From: Isoetes taiwanensis | Taxonomy: Eukaryota > Streptophyta > Lycopodiopsida > Isoetales > Isoetaceae | Length of the DNA stretch: 64,000 nt | Direction of reading: 5' to 3' | NCBI GenBank assembly: GCA_021234155.1 | Contig: JAJEKV010000011.1 | Location: forward strand, 17,440,677-17,504,676 | Shown here: piece after piece, positions 9,714 to 22,655 of the stretch | Numbering within the stretch: the first letter of the stretch is position 1 | Layout of the letters: each line of letters begins with the position of its first letter | Translations under genes and position numbers: made by a program | Notes under the pieces: model-generated | The model's database searches: none | What the model was told of the DNA's origin: nothing | Seen by the model: the letters and a program-made list of their open reading frames with translations, nothing else

Positions 9714-11686
9714 GAAAGGTTAATATATCATGAAACAATATTTTCTAATGCTAAGTTTGGAACTAGGTTATGAAGGTGAAACATTAATTGTTAAGGAGGT
9801 CGAAACCATTGAAGGAATTATGTGATCAGGTTAATGAGATGGGCATTAACTATTGGTAGATAGAAACTAGATCTCAGTCAAATAAAATGGTGACATAGAA
9901 ATAACATTGATAGAAACATGCTATGCTGATGCCGAACTGATTGCAACTAAACACAAATAAAAAAGGCAGATAGATATGCAGAAGAAAATTAAGAGCAGGT
10001 GGATCGGCTCCGGGGGGAATCGTTTTGTAGATCGTGGCAACAAGGTTGTGATAATCATATTTAGTTAACTTTTTAGTCCATCATTGGATTATAATATTTG
10101 AGACATTCTTATGAAAATTTATTGGACTAATAAGACAAGTTGATTGGCTTTGTATGTGCAATTGAGATTTGAATAAGTTATCAATTATGACCGACATTCT
10201 TGATTCTAAACATTTTTTTATATATCATCCACCCATATGCAGATAATATATACCAACTCATGAAACAAATGTTTGCATTTTCACAAAATTATCTTGTGAT
10301 GCTTGGGTAGTTATCGAGCATTGTTCGGACATTACTTTGGCTAAGCTCTTGAGAAGAGAGTGTTATTTTGTCGTTCATTGCTTGAGCGTTGCTCAGGCTA
10401 AGTTGACTTCGTTGAGCAGTGGCTAAATTTGCAGGAGTTTTGGAGATGCATTAAGTGTTGCAAGCTCAATTGTTTATTTTTTCCTCATGCCTATGTGGAA
10501 ATTTGGAGGTGTCAAATGGAGGGAATATTCTATATCGATGTCAAAATTGAAAATCCCGCATTGATAACTTTGGATTGTGAAATATGCAGGTGAAAATCAG
10601 ATGTATATTAATGGTTGCACTTTTTTGGGTGCCTTCAACTGTCTTTGTTTTGTGGTTTGCATAAATTTTTTACTTGGTAGATATTCATACATGATGTAGA
10701 CGGAGAAAGCATCAAAGTTCTATACTTCCCATCTATACACGCTTTTTTTAAGGAGTAAACAATCCGGAACGACAACAATAATGTACCATCCTCTTCTTGA
10801 TGCATAACATAAGAGATATCAACCATAAGTGATAGTTTTAGTTATTTTACAACTTGAATACTATCCTCTTCTTGATGCATAACATAAGAGATATCAACCA
10901 TAAGTGATAGTTCTATTTATTATACAACTTGTGGCGATCTGTTTCTATGCCCCCATCCTTCACGAAGAGACAACATTTAGAATATTGCTGACCTTTTGCT
11001 TGTTAGTTTATTAAGATACAATTTAGTTCGTCCATAAAATGTCTAGAGATTACTATGTATGGAAGCTTGTAAGACCATAGAAAGACAAAGTTAAGGGGAA
11101 TTGCACCACTTAAAAATTGAAGCTCCACAGAACGAACATAAAAGTCCCACCCCATCCTTCTAGCCACTATGTACACTAAAGACAGGTTGCAAAAATTAGA
11201 TGGTAGTTGGTTATTTCACATGACAATTCACATGAAAGTAAAAATTCCTTCACAACTTTGTGTAGGTCCCGTTATAACTATCACTAACATTTATATTCAA
11301 TGTGGGCTCCATACAACTGATAAATGCATTTAGTAAAGAAAAAAAAAATCTCCTTGAAGGCAATGTACAATCCGATACAGACGGCTATATTCAAAGGTAA
11401 TTTGTTGGCCCTAAAAACCCGATAGCTATATACAAAACATTCAAAGCACAACAAATGTAAATGACAGCTGAGAAGATACTATGACTTCATAAATTGAACC
11501 TTCACCATTGCTTCTATTTCTATTACCATAAGAATCACAAATTTCATGCAAAATTAATTTGATTCAACAACTTGTCAACAACATGCCTTATGTTTCCCAT
11601 CAGATAGTCTGATGCTCACTCCATTCCTTTGATGTTTTCAGCCAGTTACACAGCCGTAAAGTTAAGACACTTGCGTCATCTACGTT
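9714..11686. other. Probable LTR remnant, then sequence without a gene
   Basis: The first few hundred bases are probably the 3' LTR of the copia remnant, but I cannot place its end because no second LTR is present. From about 10,000 to 11,680 no coding signal is seen apart from the 75-bp duplication listed separately. Confidence 0.35.
10788..10930. repeat. 75-bp tandem duplication
   Basis: Two copies starting ATCCTCTTCTTGATGCATAAC at 10,788 and 10,863. They are nearly identical for about 60 bp and then diverge. Confidence 0.85.
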
Positions 11687-11701
11687 AAAGAAAAAGCAAA
11701 G

Positions 11702-14447
11702 GGCCTTGCTTGCTAAGGTTCATCCTATAGTCACCAATGAGCAAAGGGCCACTTTAGAGGCTGAGATCAGCCAGAATGATTTAGCTGAGGCCACATTTTC
11801 TCTCAAGTGGGGCAAGTGTCCGGGTCTTGATCGTCCCCAGGCACGAGATTCAGATTCTCCATGGTTTTCTCCCAAAACGAAGAAAGTCAATTACGCTAGA
11901 AGGTCAAAATTAGTGCGACCCGTCGGTCTACATTTCGGAGAGTGAAATTGACCAATCTTTCCAGGAGTATTGGGATTGGCTTGGTGCAGATGTGTATGAT
12001 GCTTTCAGGGATTTTAAAAGACAGAGGCACCTGGACAAAATCCTTAACTCTGGTTGCATCTCCCTTATTCCAAAATGTAAGGATTCCTCTTCCATTTCAG
12101 ATTGGCACCCCATTACTTTGTTGTCCTCAGTGTACAAGATCTTTGCTAAAGCTTTTGCTCAGAAGCTTTGTGGCGTGCTTACCGAGTCCATCTTTTCCAC
12201 GCAGTCAGGTTTCTTGCCGCGCCGGTGTATCCTGAATAATGTGGCAGCAGCATATGAGGGTCTCTATTGGGCTAGAATGCATGGTTACCCCATTGTATAC
12301 TTGAAGCTGGATTTTGCAAAAGCATATGACAGCGTTGACTGGAGTTTCCTGGAGCAGTGCCTTTTACGTCTTGGTTTTGGTGCCCAGTTCGCAACAGATG
12401 TTATGAAACTTCATTATTCTGCTCGTTCTTCAGTTCTTTTTCAAGGAGAACCATCAACATTTTTTCAGGTGGGACGTGGCATTCGCCAGGGCTGTCCTTT
12501 GTGGCGGAGATTCCTTCTCAGGTATTCTCTCTTGCAGTGCAGGAAGGCATCCTGCATGGTCTTCCCATGAATAATGGCTCACAAGATATCTGTAATCAGT
12601 ATGCAGATGACACTTTCTTGTTTCTAATGGCTGATGAGCAGAATTTGCAGAATGCCATTTCCTTGTTGGACAGTTTCTCTTTGGCTTCTGGTATCTTCGT
12701 GGAGTGGCAAAAGTGTACTGCCCTGTGGGCCCTAGACTCTCCAGTGCCATCTTCTGTGGTTGCATTTCCATGGAAGGTTCTTCCTCATGGGAAGGCAACT
12801 AAGCTTCTAGGCATTCCAGTTGGTATACACCTCTCATCTGGAGATGTGTGGGATGTCATTATTAAGGGGTTGGAAAGGCATTTGTTCTGGTGGTCCACGG
12901 CTAAGTTATCCATAGCTGGTCGTGTAACTGTGGCAAAGTCAGTTCTGAGTGGTACACATGTCTACATGGCATCCATCTTGCTGGCACCGCAGACAAAGAT
13001 GCAGCTCATTGTTCGTACTGTCAGGAACTTCATCTGGGGTGGCACTGAAGAAGGAGCTGATGTTAAAGTTAGTTGGGCGAAGTGCATTATGCCTAAACTT
13101 TGTGGGGGGCTGGGGATGATTCACTTTCTTCTCCAGAGCAAGGTGCTGATCTCTAAGTTCATATGGCGGATTCTCAATAATGCTGATAATTCTCCAGGTC
13201 TGCGTCTCATTCACCAGTCTTTACAGAGGTGCATTTCCTTTGGCTCTCCATCCATTAAGCCTCTCCTCCCATGGGCATTATTCTATCCACTTTCTCCATA
13301 TCCTAATGCATCTCCTTTCCTCAAGGGGTTGCTAGCTGCTTGGGAGACTGTTCGCACTTTGTTTCAGTTCCATCCAATGGCCCACACAGATCCTACAGCC
13401 AGTTGTTGGTGGATCCCTTTGGGTGACGGTCAGGCAGATTGTCCCCTGGTCTCTTCTGTCCATCCATTGACGCAACGTCGGTGGCGAGCAGCAGGTGTGC
13501 TCACGGTATCTGCATGGTATAGTGAGACAAGATTGTTGACGTGGAATGAGTTCAAATTGAAGTTCCTTCTCCTTCTTGGGACCGGGGCATTTGGAAAAAA
13601 GTAGTTGCTACACTTCCTCCACACCCACAAGCCGTGGCTCCCCAGCTCTGGGTGGTTCATGGTAGTGTTAAGGAGGAGCATCTGGTGCACTCGATGTATG
13701 TGGTCCTGCTTCAGCCTGAGGTGTTGCCGCCATCGCCAAAGTGGCCTTTAGTTATCCCGAGCCTCATCGTAAAGCAGTCTGGCGATGGGTATGGGATAAA
13801 TTGCTTCATCCTAAGCTATCCATTTTATGGTGGTAGATCACTCATAGATGCATGCGGGTAAACACTGTTGTTCATCGATTTCGTCCAGAAGTCTCTGTGA
13901 TCTGCCCTCTTTGCACGCAGAGGGATGAGACAATTGAGCACTGCTTTTTCTTGTGTCACCATGTTCGACCTGCTTGGCAGTGGCTTCTGAGTCTTTTCCA
14001 TTGGGACTTGAATAGTCAGCAGGTCCTATTGTCAGTCTATCCTAGTTCTTGGGACAAGTTGGCAAAGAGGGCTTTCCACTTAGCATCTGCTTTGATCATC
14101 TGGTCCATCTGGAAGAGACGAAATCTCCTCATCTTCAAGGGACAGCTCTTTTCAAATACGCAAGTGCTTAGCGATGCCCGTAGTCGCATTGTGAAGGCGT
14201 ACAAGTGTTCTTCCTGAAAGGATGACATCAAAAGTGTCATTTGGGAGCAATATCTTCAGATTCACACCTACTCATAGCAAACAGTTGTGCTCATAGTGAT
14301 CTGTGTTCTCTGCTTTTCTATGTTATGTATGTGGTGGGTAGTGTTGCTCTAGTGGATATCTTCTCCACTGGGTTTTGAGTCCCCCATGTACTCTTTGTAT
14401 TCTTTTGAGTAATAAAGGTCCACGTTCATAAAAAAAAAAAAAGAAAA
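11702..14447 (+). mobile_element. 5'-truncated L1-type LINE with poly(A) and 15-bp target duplication
   Basis: The element ends in an AATAAA-like signal (AATAAAGG at about 14,411) and an A-rich tail, and is flanked by a perfect AAAGAAAAAGCAAAG at 11,687-11,701 and 14,448-14,462. It retains the C-terminal two thirds of ORF2. Such copies arise when target-primed reverse transcription stops early. It is a different LINE type from the GGACGTT-tailed family elsewhere in the window, which ends in short simple repeats rather than poly(A). Confidence 0.85.
11703..14217 (+). pseudogene. L1-type ORF2: reverse transcriptase and C-terminal zinc knuckle
   Basis: Reverse transcriptase motifs appear in order: LSSVYKIFAKAFAQKL, QSGFLPRRCILNN, LDFAKAYDSVDWSFLEQC (motif A), GIRQGCPL (motif B), QYADDTFLFL (catalytic YADD), LASGIFVEWQKC (motif D), then RHLFWWSTAKLSIAGRVTVAKSVL and NFIWGG typical of plant L1 elements. 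The C-terminal zf-RVT domain is at about 13,770-14,100 (CPLCTQRDETIEHCFFLC). Breaks: one frameshift just after motif B near 12,510, a second near 13,600, and a TAG at about 13,830. A stretch around 11,830-11,990 between the first block and the reverse transcriptase is also out of frame. The active-site residues are intact but the protein cannot be made in one piece. Confidence 0.9.
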
Positions 14448-14694
14448 AAAGAAAAAGCAAAGCAAGGTTGCAAACATCAATCGATTAACATTCTAAATAC
14501 TTGCTTAGTGTCTAAATACTTGCTGAAGCTTCTAGTCAAAATTTCCAATGAAGTTAATTATGCTCTTCAAAATGTCCAAAACACATACATAAGAAGTCTT
14601 CGAATTCCCTTTTTGTTTGCAACTTAGGAAAAGAACCAAATGTAACACAAAATGGAAATTTGTCTTACCCATATGCTTTGGAGGTGAAAAAAAA

Positions 14695-15297
14695 CCAACA
14701 CAAACCATTAACATCCAACAGATAAAAATGAAATCCCCCAACACATAACAACCAACACATAACAATCATTGACATTAACAACCAACACATAACTACAATT
14801 GACATTAATTAACACAATCATTGGGTCCAACACATTTAAATTAAAATCCCCCTTAAACCCCCTTTGGTTTGGGTGCATATTCACACGGGGGGTGACTCCG
14901 GGCAACGAGAGCTGTTGGATAGGCATATTCACCCCTTATTCCTTAATCTACACCGTACGTAAAGTTCCTCATTTGTGGGGTATACAAGTACAAAATTTGC
15001 TATACTGTATAACAAGATTCGCAAAATACTATAAGATTTCAAGCGGAATACTATATGGTGTTGATTTGTATGACGCAAAAAAATACAATTATGATGGCTC
15101 ACGCCCCTACGTCACCCCCCGTGTGAATATGCACCCAAACCAAAGGGGATTTAAGGGGGATTTTAATTTAAATGTGTTGGACCCAATAGTTATGTTAATT
15201 AATGTCAATGGTAGTTATGTGTTGGTTGTTAATGTCAATGGTTGTTATGTGTTGGGGGATTTAATTTTTATATGTTGGATGTTAATGGTTTGTGTTG
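14695..15297. repeat. Large inverted repeat (about 190-200-bp arms, about 214-bp spacer)
   Basis: The left arm (14,695-14,896) is the near-exact reverse complement of the right arm (15,111-15,297). Both share GGTTTGTGTTG at the outer edge and GTCACCCCCCGTGTG at the inner edge. The spacer carries no clear ORF. The outer part of the right arm continues into a 1-kb repeat also present at 52.4 kb. It looks like a foldback element or two copies of one element end joined head to head. Confidence 0.85.
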
Positions 15298-16233
15298 CAA
15301 AAAATTGGCTCCTTCGGGCCCTTAGGGGACGCCATAGGGTGTGACAAAAATTTTAGAATTCAAACGTAAAAAACTAGAATTCATTTGAGGCTTTCATCAT
15401 TGTGAAGCTTTTGAATTTGATCACAATAAAACAAATAGAACATAAGTAAAAGTTACCATAAAGATGGAGCGATTGATCCCATTATTCGAAAAGTCATAAA
15501 GTTTGCAACACCCATACACAAACATTTTTCAACTGGAATTTAACAGCTGACCTTTGGCCTCCATGGATTCTTGTGGTGCTTAAAACCAAAGTGGGAAACC
15601 TGCTCGCTTGTTAGCTCAAGGATCTAGAAGCCTTGGAATTTGCTTAGTAGCGCCTCAAAATCTAAAAATGCATGGTAATTTTTGCAAGCTTCATTCGGAA
15701 TGAGCCATAAAACAATATCCAATAAGCAATCCTCAGATAATCGGTGGTAGGATGTGAAAGCCTACCAAACGGCGAAAAAATTCTGTTTTAGCATAGATAA
15801 CTTAACCAAACATATCCATATCATACACTATCAAAAAGATCTCGGAGAGAGCTTTCCAAACAATAAAAATCATCTCAAACAGAGCTCTGGATCAAAAGTT
15901 ATGATAAGAAATGTGTTGCCGGCGGGGAAACTGCACTACATGCGCCCTTCAAGCCCTTCATGTGCCCATTATACACCACACACACAAAAAGAGGGCTTTT
16001 GTTGTGAGCCATTGGTTGTTGACCATTGAACGGACAAAAAAAGGGCTTTTGTTGTGAGCCATTGGTTGTTGACCATTGAAAAAAAAAAGGCTAAAATCAA
16101 TGGCTCAGAAATGGTGCACTCTAGATGTACGCATTAGTACATCCATTTGAATACATCACGAAATCATAGGAAAACCTTAGTGAAAAGCGTACAAAAACAC
16201 AAAGAAAACCCCCTGTTATTATGCTACATATTT
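15262..16233 (+). repeat. Dispersed repeat, copy A
   Basis: About 970 bp matching 52,362-53,380 nearly end to end, from TAATTTTTATATGTTG to ATGCTACATATTT. Contains a short internal duplication of GGGCTTTTGTTGTGAGCC (about 15,993 and 16,046). No ORF is conserved between the copies, so this is non-coding repeat or a non-autonomous element. Confidence 0.85.
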
Positions 16234-18439
16234 GTAGCATCTTTGCTTGATCAATTTTGGGGCACGATCTTTTTTTCACATTGTTCTAGAAGTTAGACAT
16301 AAATACTTCTTGTGATTGACACAACAAAAAGAAATACATAATGATCAAATTCGTCTTGCTACAATAGAGAAAGAGAATTCAGGGATTAGGTGCTAATACA
16401 TTTGGAAAATCGCAGAAGCATGTTTCTCGACAAATGAAACTTAATACAAAAGACGATTTGGTAGCTGCTCCATATCCACCACATCTAGAAAATTGCAAAA
16501 GCAAGATGGATACTATTGCAGGCATCATAATAGAGCAACCAAGGAAAAACAATCATGGGATGATTGCTCAGGATAAAATGATACTGAATGATCAGACTCG
16601 TCCTGACCTTGGTTGGTTGCTGGATGCATCATTGTAAACTTTCTTCATTCATAAGCTTTTGAAATGCCAAAAATTTTCATCTGCAACCGTAATGCACAAA
16701 AGAAAGCTAGTGAAAATCAAGAATATTTTCTTTTACAAAATCGAGATGGAAAAAATGTAGAAGACCTATTTTGTCTAGAATTAAATTTACCTTACAAAGG
16801 CAAAGATAACATACATGAGGGAGATTAATCAGAGCTTGCAAACCTAATAAGAACAATATGCCGGCTCAAAATATTAAGCTATGTTTCTCTAAAGTTAGAA
16901 CCATCGTGCTCTTTATGTCTGTTGGTGCTTTGTATCTTTGTATTTGTAATTGCTAACTTGCACCTAGCAAATGGTTTTGCGTATTTGTTGGCGCTGCAAC
17001 AATTAACAAAACCCTAATGCCAACCATCAACAATGCAAGTATATGCAGAAGCTCATGTCTCCATGAAAATACACAAACCTACAAAATACAGAGCCTCCAT
17101 AATATTACCTCTTGCATCAAATAAAATTTGCATAAGCCAGTAGTGGTTGGTACTTCATTTCCAACACAAATATACTTGATCTTTGTATTTGCCACAAAAA
17201 ATTGTCCCTTTCTAGTCCCTGCTACTATCTTATGCTACGATCTCATAGTTTGTGCTTGCAAAAGCATTCAGAACCGCATGATTTACATCATATAGCTCAC
17301 AACTTGCTCTGGTGATGGCAAATCATTCCTAATATCCGTAGCTCACTCTTATTGGATTTGACGACCATGGATCTACATAAAAGTCACAAATATCAGTTTT
17401 TTGAACGATTAAAACATTTGCAAAAGAATCTATGTCTAAAATAAAATTTACATTTCATGACATACATGATCAATGCCGGAATCCCTTTGGCTTCCCAAAA
17501 AACGAAGACTCTTATTCTGCTTTATTCAATCAAGAAACGGGTAAGCCAATATCCAAGTTGTTTGTCTTCATGATAAGAAATGATGATCTGTTGTAGGCCC
17601 AGTAAAGAATGGCTATAAGTTGCTTCATCGAGGCTCCCATCTCCGACAATAGCTAGTTCCTTGCTCCATCAGACATCCCTTGGTTATACTTGTCCTTATT
17701 AAAAGCAGACCTCGCCAAATACACTAAACATGAGTTCAAAAACCTTAATGATTGAAGAATACAGAAGGAGAAGGAGACGGCTCCTCCGGCTCTTGTCATA
17801 TCGCTTGGCTAAGAAATGCCACAGAAATCGAGCATGGCGGGAAGTTTGATGTTTAACGCCGGAAAGAGGTTTTTGGGTTTCAACAACTTGACTTTTTTTC
17901 CTGTGAACTTCCTGTGAAGAACAATAAGCAAAATAAGTAATGCTAGAAAACCCAAGGAAGAAGAAATAGGGTGCAAATCTAATGATGCCATACCTCCATT
18001 CTAAAAGATTTAGACATCTTTCTTGATGCCACGAACCTGGCCGTATGAAAAAGCTCAGACGTTGATCTCTGTTTGTACATGAACAAAGCTTGGTGTAGAT
18101 CGATGCACTCCTCTCCACCGTTCCACAGGGGCATAAGAAAAAAGACATGTTACTTGCAAAGGGCGTGCGTTAGATGTGGTTTCATGGCAGAGCAGCTTCA
18201 CTTCTTGAATGACGGCAGAGAACTATAATCGTCCTTGCAGCCAGAGAACTAACTAAAAAATAAAGAGGAGTATCCCTCGCCAGATCGCAATGGTAGTCCT
18301 GCTTCATTACCCACCGCGCACTGGCAAAAGAGGTTGTCGAAAAAGAGGAAAAACAACGAAAATGCCCATTTTCAGGTATAATACCCAGAAAATGGCACAC
18401 CGGCATTACCATTACCACCTACCCCTAAAAACATTTTTA
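16234..18439. other. No gene supported
   Basis: AT-rich. A short minus-strand ORF at 17,809-17,991 starts MASLDLHPISSSLGFLALLI and would make one membrane-spanning segment followed by a basic stretch, but nothing around it supports an exon. Confidence 0.3.
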
Positions 18440-20290
18440 GTAAGTAGATCTTTTAACGTCCATGAAGACCAATAAGCAATAGAAAGAAAGAATGAATGAT
18501 TTTTATCGTCCACTGAGACTAATCGCCCTATGGGACCCAGAAGGAGTGCAGTAAACATTACTATTCGTGTTAAAAAACTCCTGTCTCGAAGGGTTTTCGA
18601 GGGAAAAACTGTGGCAATAATAAGAATGATGTCAAACTGTACAAGTTTACATCATCGTGAAATATATGTACATATACATGTCAAGTTGTGTGCCCGAGGA
18701 CATAGCTGATCTCGCATGTCCATGACCTCTTGAAGGTATGATCCCAGCATCTGTACGGAATTCGTGGTCAATGTCATATGTAACAGCTGGCTAGGCTTGA
18801 CCAACTCAGCATAGCACGTCCGGATTTGATCATATACTGGGCATCTTTGAAGGGCGTGAGATTCATCCTCAATGACAAAGCCTGTCCTGGCGTGGCTCAC
18901 CGATCTATCTGCCCGTCTCAATTCGAAGATGGTACACCCCTACGCGAATGGAGGCAATGAGTCTGCACCTTTTCAAAGGCAAGTGGGTACGCATATAGCA
19001 TTGCGGGCTCGTTCCAATGTGGGATTTATGTGGCATTGGTAGTGTGTCATCTTGACCTGTTCAAGGGCACTGGCATCCCAGAGCTTGCTGAGGAAACAAG
19101 CGTCAAGATATTGCCTCAAGCTATGGCGATCTGCCTCTGTTTGCACATGTATGCATCTGTGCTCCTGCACATTCCATCTAGCGAACCATTGAGCTCTCTT
19201 TTCCCTCTAGCAGGCCTTGAGGCACTGCGACTCCATTGCCATGATATGGAGACGAGCATTGTCCATGTTGACTACCTTCTGAAAATAGACAATGTGGCGA
19301 TCAAGGGCCACCCTCTGAAGAGGCAAGAAACCCGTCTCCTACAGCAGAATTTGATATGGGACTATGGACTTCACCCTTAGTGCTCGTACCAAGAAGACTT
19401 TCTGCACCTGCTCCAAGTCATTCCACATGGCAAGGGACACTACTGGGCCTCATATTTCAACTATGTATAAAAAGACAGGCTCCATTAAGACCTTAAACAG
19501 GTGCGATTGATGGGCTGCCCAATCATACAACTCCGCTCTATGAGTATTGTTTGCATTGCATATAGTGCCTTTCAGTCTGCCATCACTCGTAGCCGTATCC
19601 AGTGCATAGTAGAAGGAAACTCCACCCCCAAATATTTGTATGTGTGTGCCACTTCCACATTCTGCCCTCGGTAACTGAAGGAGGGGATCCTCGGCTGACG
19701 TGAGGATGATATGAGGACCACCTTAATCTTGGCCAGGTTGACATGCATATCAGTCACTTGACAGAATGTGTCTAGGGCATTGAGATGGCACTGCATGTCT
19801 GCTGGTGTGTAAGCTAGGCGGTCCACATCTTCAGCATATATTGACTGCCTGATGGTCTGGTGCAGAAGGTGACCTCCGTCGCCCTCATTATCAGCAAGCC
19901 AGCTCTTCAACTGAGAGGGCATCTCTGACGAACCCTGATACTACTACCAAATGGTTGGCTTGTCGGCTGCAACCTGCCCGAGCATCTCTCATATAACTTG
20001 TACATTGCATTCTGCAAATCCACATAAAGCCCCAGCTGTCGCAATCTTGCCCATAGTTTTTCCCGAGGCATAGTGTCAAGCGCCTTCGCAAAATCCACGA
20101 AGCAACAATATAGGTCCTGCCGGTGGTTCCTGCTGTCTTCAACCAGAGTTTGCAACGTGAATATGTGGTCAATGGTTGAGTGTCGGGGTCTGAATCCTGC
20201 CTAGACGAGGGCCCGCACCTCTGCTACCTTTGGCCAGCCCATTAACTGCTGCTTGAGAATCCCAACGAGCAGTTTTGCAAATACCGAACT
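18440..20290 (-). mobile_element. LINE of the GGACGTT-tailed family, reverse transcriptase to 3' end
   Basis: Minus-strand LINE with several frame changes. In order: SVFAKLLVGILKQQLMGW, AGFRPRHSTIDHIFTLQ, CCFVDFAKALDTMPREKLW (motif A), a degenerate motif B (SSIRVRQRCPLS), IYAEDVDRLA (the YADD site now reads YAED), VNLAKIKVVLI, then HTYKYLGVEF, AELYDW, LDACFLSKLWDASALEQVK and the terminal DESHALQRCPVYDQIR. The 3' UTR carries CCCTCGAAAACCCTTCG and GGGTCCCATAGGGCG and ends GTGGACGATAAAAATCATTC. A second truncated end, CATGGACGTTAAAAGATC, follows at about 18,450. The YADD change and frameshifts make it inactive. The same domain order recurs at 32.1-41.5 kb. Confidence 0.85.
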
Positions 20291-22194
20291 GAGGAAACTA
20301 TTGTATCATGCAAAATTTCTATAACAAAAATAGATCTGAATCTTGTGGATTCCATTGTTCCATACTTATATTGTAGTTTAAAATATGGACCATTGCTTTT
20401 GTGCATCCCCAAATGCCTAAATAATGTTTCCTCAATGGTTTGCTTCGTATTTGCAAATATTTTGTCATGTGTCATCACCCTTCTTAGGTGGTTTCGACTG
20501 ATCTTTTAGTACTTTTGTCATGACTAACATCCCCATATTGTTGTTATTCTCGATTGGCTGCGATATATACCCAATGACTAGACCAGATGAAGTGTTTCAT
20601 TGATGGCGGCACCTAAGATGTCTACTTCGGTCTTCTGGTCATTGCTCTTCATTCCAATGTCTGTTTTAGGCATGTTTGGGCTCATTGAAAAGCTCTGGCA
20701 TCCTCTGATTTGGGTGCTGATTTGGTCTTTAGTGCATAAAAAAGGTTTGGCAATCTCGGCCCTCTGTGATGGTAGAGTTTGGTCACAACACTATTTTTGC
20801 CACAACTCTCACAAGCGGAGTTCGTTTCGGGTGTTTTAGGCTCTTAAAAAGCTCGTAGCATTTTCCTTCCATTGATATAAGATTTGGGTGTTGATTCGAC
20901 CAATGTGGTGCAAGGAAAATGTCTGACAATTCAGGCCTTCTTTGGACGCTTCTGGCCATAACTCTTACGAGCTATGTCATTCTTAGGCATGCTTAGGCTT
21001 TTTTGAAAACCTTGAGGGCTTTCCAATGGTATCAATATTGCCTAAAAAAATTGTCAAATTGCAAGAGGATTAGGATCTGATCACTTCAGCCTCTTTTGGT
21101 GGAGATGACAAGATACAATCGTAGCCCTTCAAAATGCACCACAAGTAGCCCAGACATGTCACAATATGGTGATTTCGTTACATTTCGTTACAGATGGGTG
21201 CCTCAAATGCTCATAGGCTGGCTCACGAAGGTTCAACTGTAGCTGCTAATATTACTCATGGATCAGACTTTTGACAAGATAGGGAAGACTGCATCCGTGC
21301 ACCTTAATCCCTTAATAGCATTACTGCACGTTCAATCCTCTTCTACTAGCATGTTTGTAGATATCAGATCTTCAGATGTTTCTTCTTCTCAACCTTTTGA
21401 CCCAGTCCCCTCTTCTTCTGTTATAGTTTCGATTCTGATGTCACTGCATGTCGCTAAGGTCGCGTCTTCTTGTGTTGTGGATGGTGGAGGTTCAATTGCA
21501 CAAGGAGTGGTGCTTCCCACATATGTTGGAGCTTCTCTTAGAGGTGGAGTTGAAGACCTGCCACTTCCAATACATTTGGAGGCTCTATTGGAAGTGGAGC
21601 TGGGGAATCGGCACTTCCAACATATGTTGGAGGTCTTTCAAAACAAGTAATGTCTCATGCATTGGTTAGCAAGAGCTTTGGATCAACAACACCTCCAACA
21701 CAATTTGGAAATCATGTAGCATCTCTTAGACAGAGCATTCTCTAAGGTAGACAACAGAATAAGTAGTTATGGGCAAACAAATAGTGGAATGAGCCATAAC
21801 TGCGTATCAGACCAAGTTGGAACACGTATCCTTTTGACATTTTCTGCAAGAGTTGCTTTCAACGTCAGATTGCAAGTAGCAGATTGCAAGTAGCTTTCAG
21901 TAACATTGCAAGTTGATTTTCCAAGTGACAAAAACTTTTACTTGACAGGATGCAATGGAATTTCAAAGCCTTTTTCAGCTAACAAATCCATTAACGTACA
22001 GGTGCTCCAAATTAACAACAAAACATAACGAAATCAAGTACTAAAGAACTATACCTTCTAAGTACGCATCTTCTCTAAGAAGCTATAATGATTACTGGAA
22101 AGGACTAAACCTTTGCTGCTCGCAGAGCGTTCTTTTATGCCTATTCGCAAAGCTTTGCAGTAGATCTTCTTTTTTAGTGTTGCAAACGACACAA
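20291..22194. other. Degenerate repeats and unassigned ORF
   Basis: From about 20,650 to 21,130 three diverged units of roughly 150-180 bp recur, each with TTAGGC..., an AAAAGCTC-like core and a TTTGGGTG-like core, a pattern common in non-coding parts of plant LTR elements. A 130-codon Ser-rich ORF at 21,258-21,650 contains internal repeats around the palindrome TCCAACATATGTTGGA (about 21,616) and has no recognised domain. Confidence 0.35.
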
Positions 22195-22655
22195 GCTATG
22201 TGCTCTTTTGTGTGATATACCTCCCTTCTGTACACTGCATTGTACTCAAATATTCTGACTGATTATCATAAGAACAATAAGAACAGGTAACAAATTCTCG
22301 ACCAGCTGGGCTATACTCAATATCCATTCAGCAGACACATGACTTTTTGTGAATACATGTAACAGACTTCAACCTTCTCATGCCATAACTATAGCAATTA
22401 CAATCATTTGCTCCAATGATATTGAAGGCTTCTTGTGAATTCCAGCAAATTGTATTCTCTGTCTGCATAATCATCTTCCTCAAAGGAGTGTTCATTCGTA
22501 TATCATAAATGCAGATGCTGCAGTCAGTGGTAGTAGTAGCAGAAAATATCTGGCTCTCTTGGATTAAATCTCACAGAAGTATTTTAAGCTATTGATGGGT
22601 TTTGACCTATTATAGTCCCAGATTCAACTTTGGGTCCTTTGGTAACAAAAGCAAA
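22195..22655 (-). pseudogene. DCAF13: DCAF13/SOF1 (WD40, CUL4-associated factor 13) fragment
   Basis: On the minus strand several blocks match the middle of DCAF13/SOF1, a WD40 protein of the small-subunit processome and a CUL4-DDB1 substrate receptor: SVRFNPREPDIF, ICIYDIRMNTPLRKMIMQT, NDCNCYSYGMRRLKSVTCIH, MDIEYSPAGREFVT and VRIFEYNAVYRREVYHTKE. Only about 150 residues survive (parts of three to four blades). Frameshifts fall near 22,540 and 22,270 and a TGA lies between the last blocks. Since the blocks run on without introns it may be a processed copy, though part of a single exon would look the same. Confidence 0.8.

Noticed and set aside
17699-18148. 149-codon minus-strand ORF and the overlapping 60-codon membrane-type ORF
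   Set aside because: The two readings overlap in different frames and neither has splice or homology support.
21258-21650. Ser-rich 130-codon ORF
   Set aside because: Internal repeats keep all three frames partly open; no recognisable domain.
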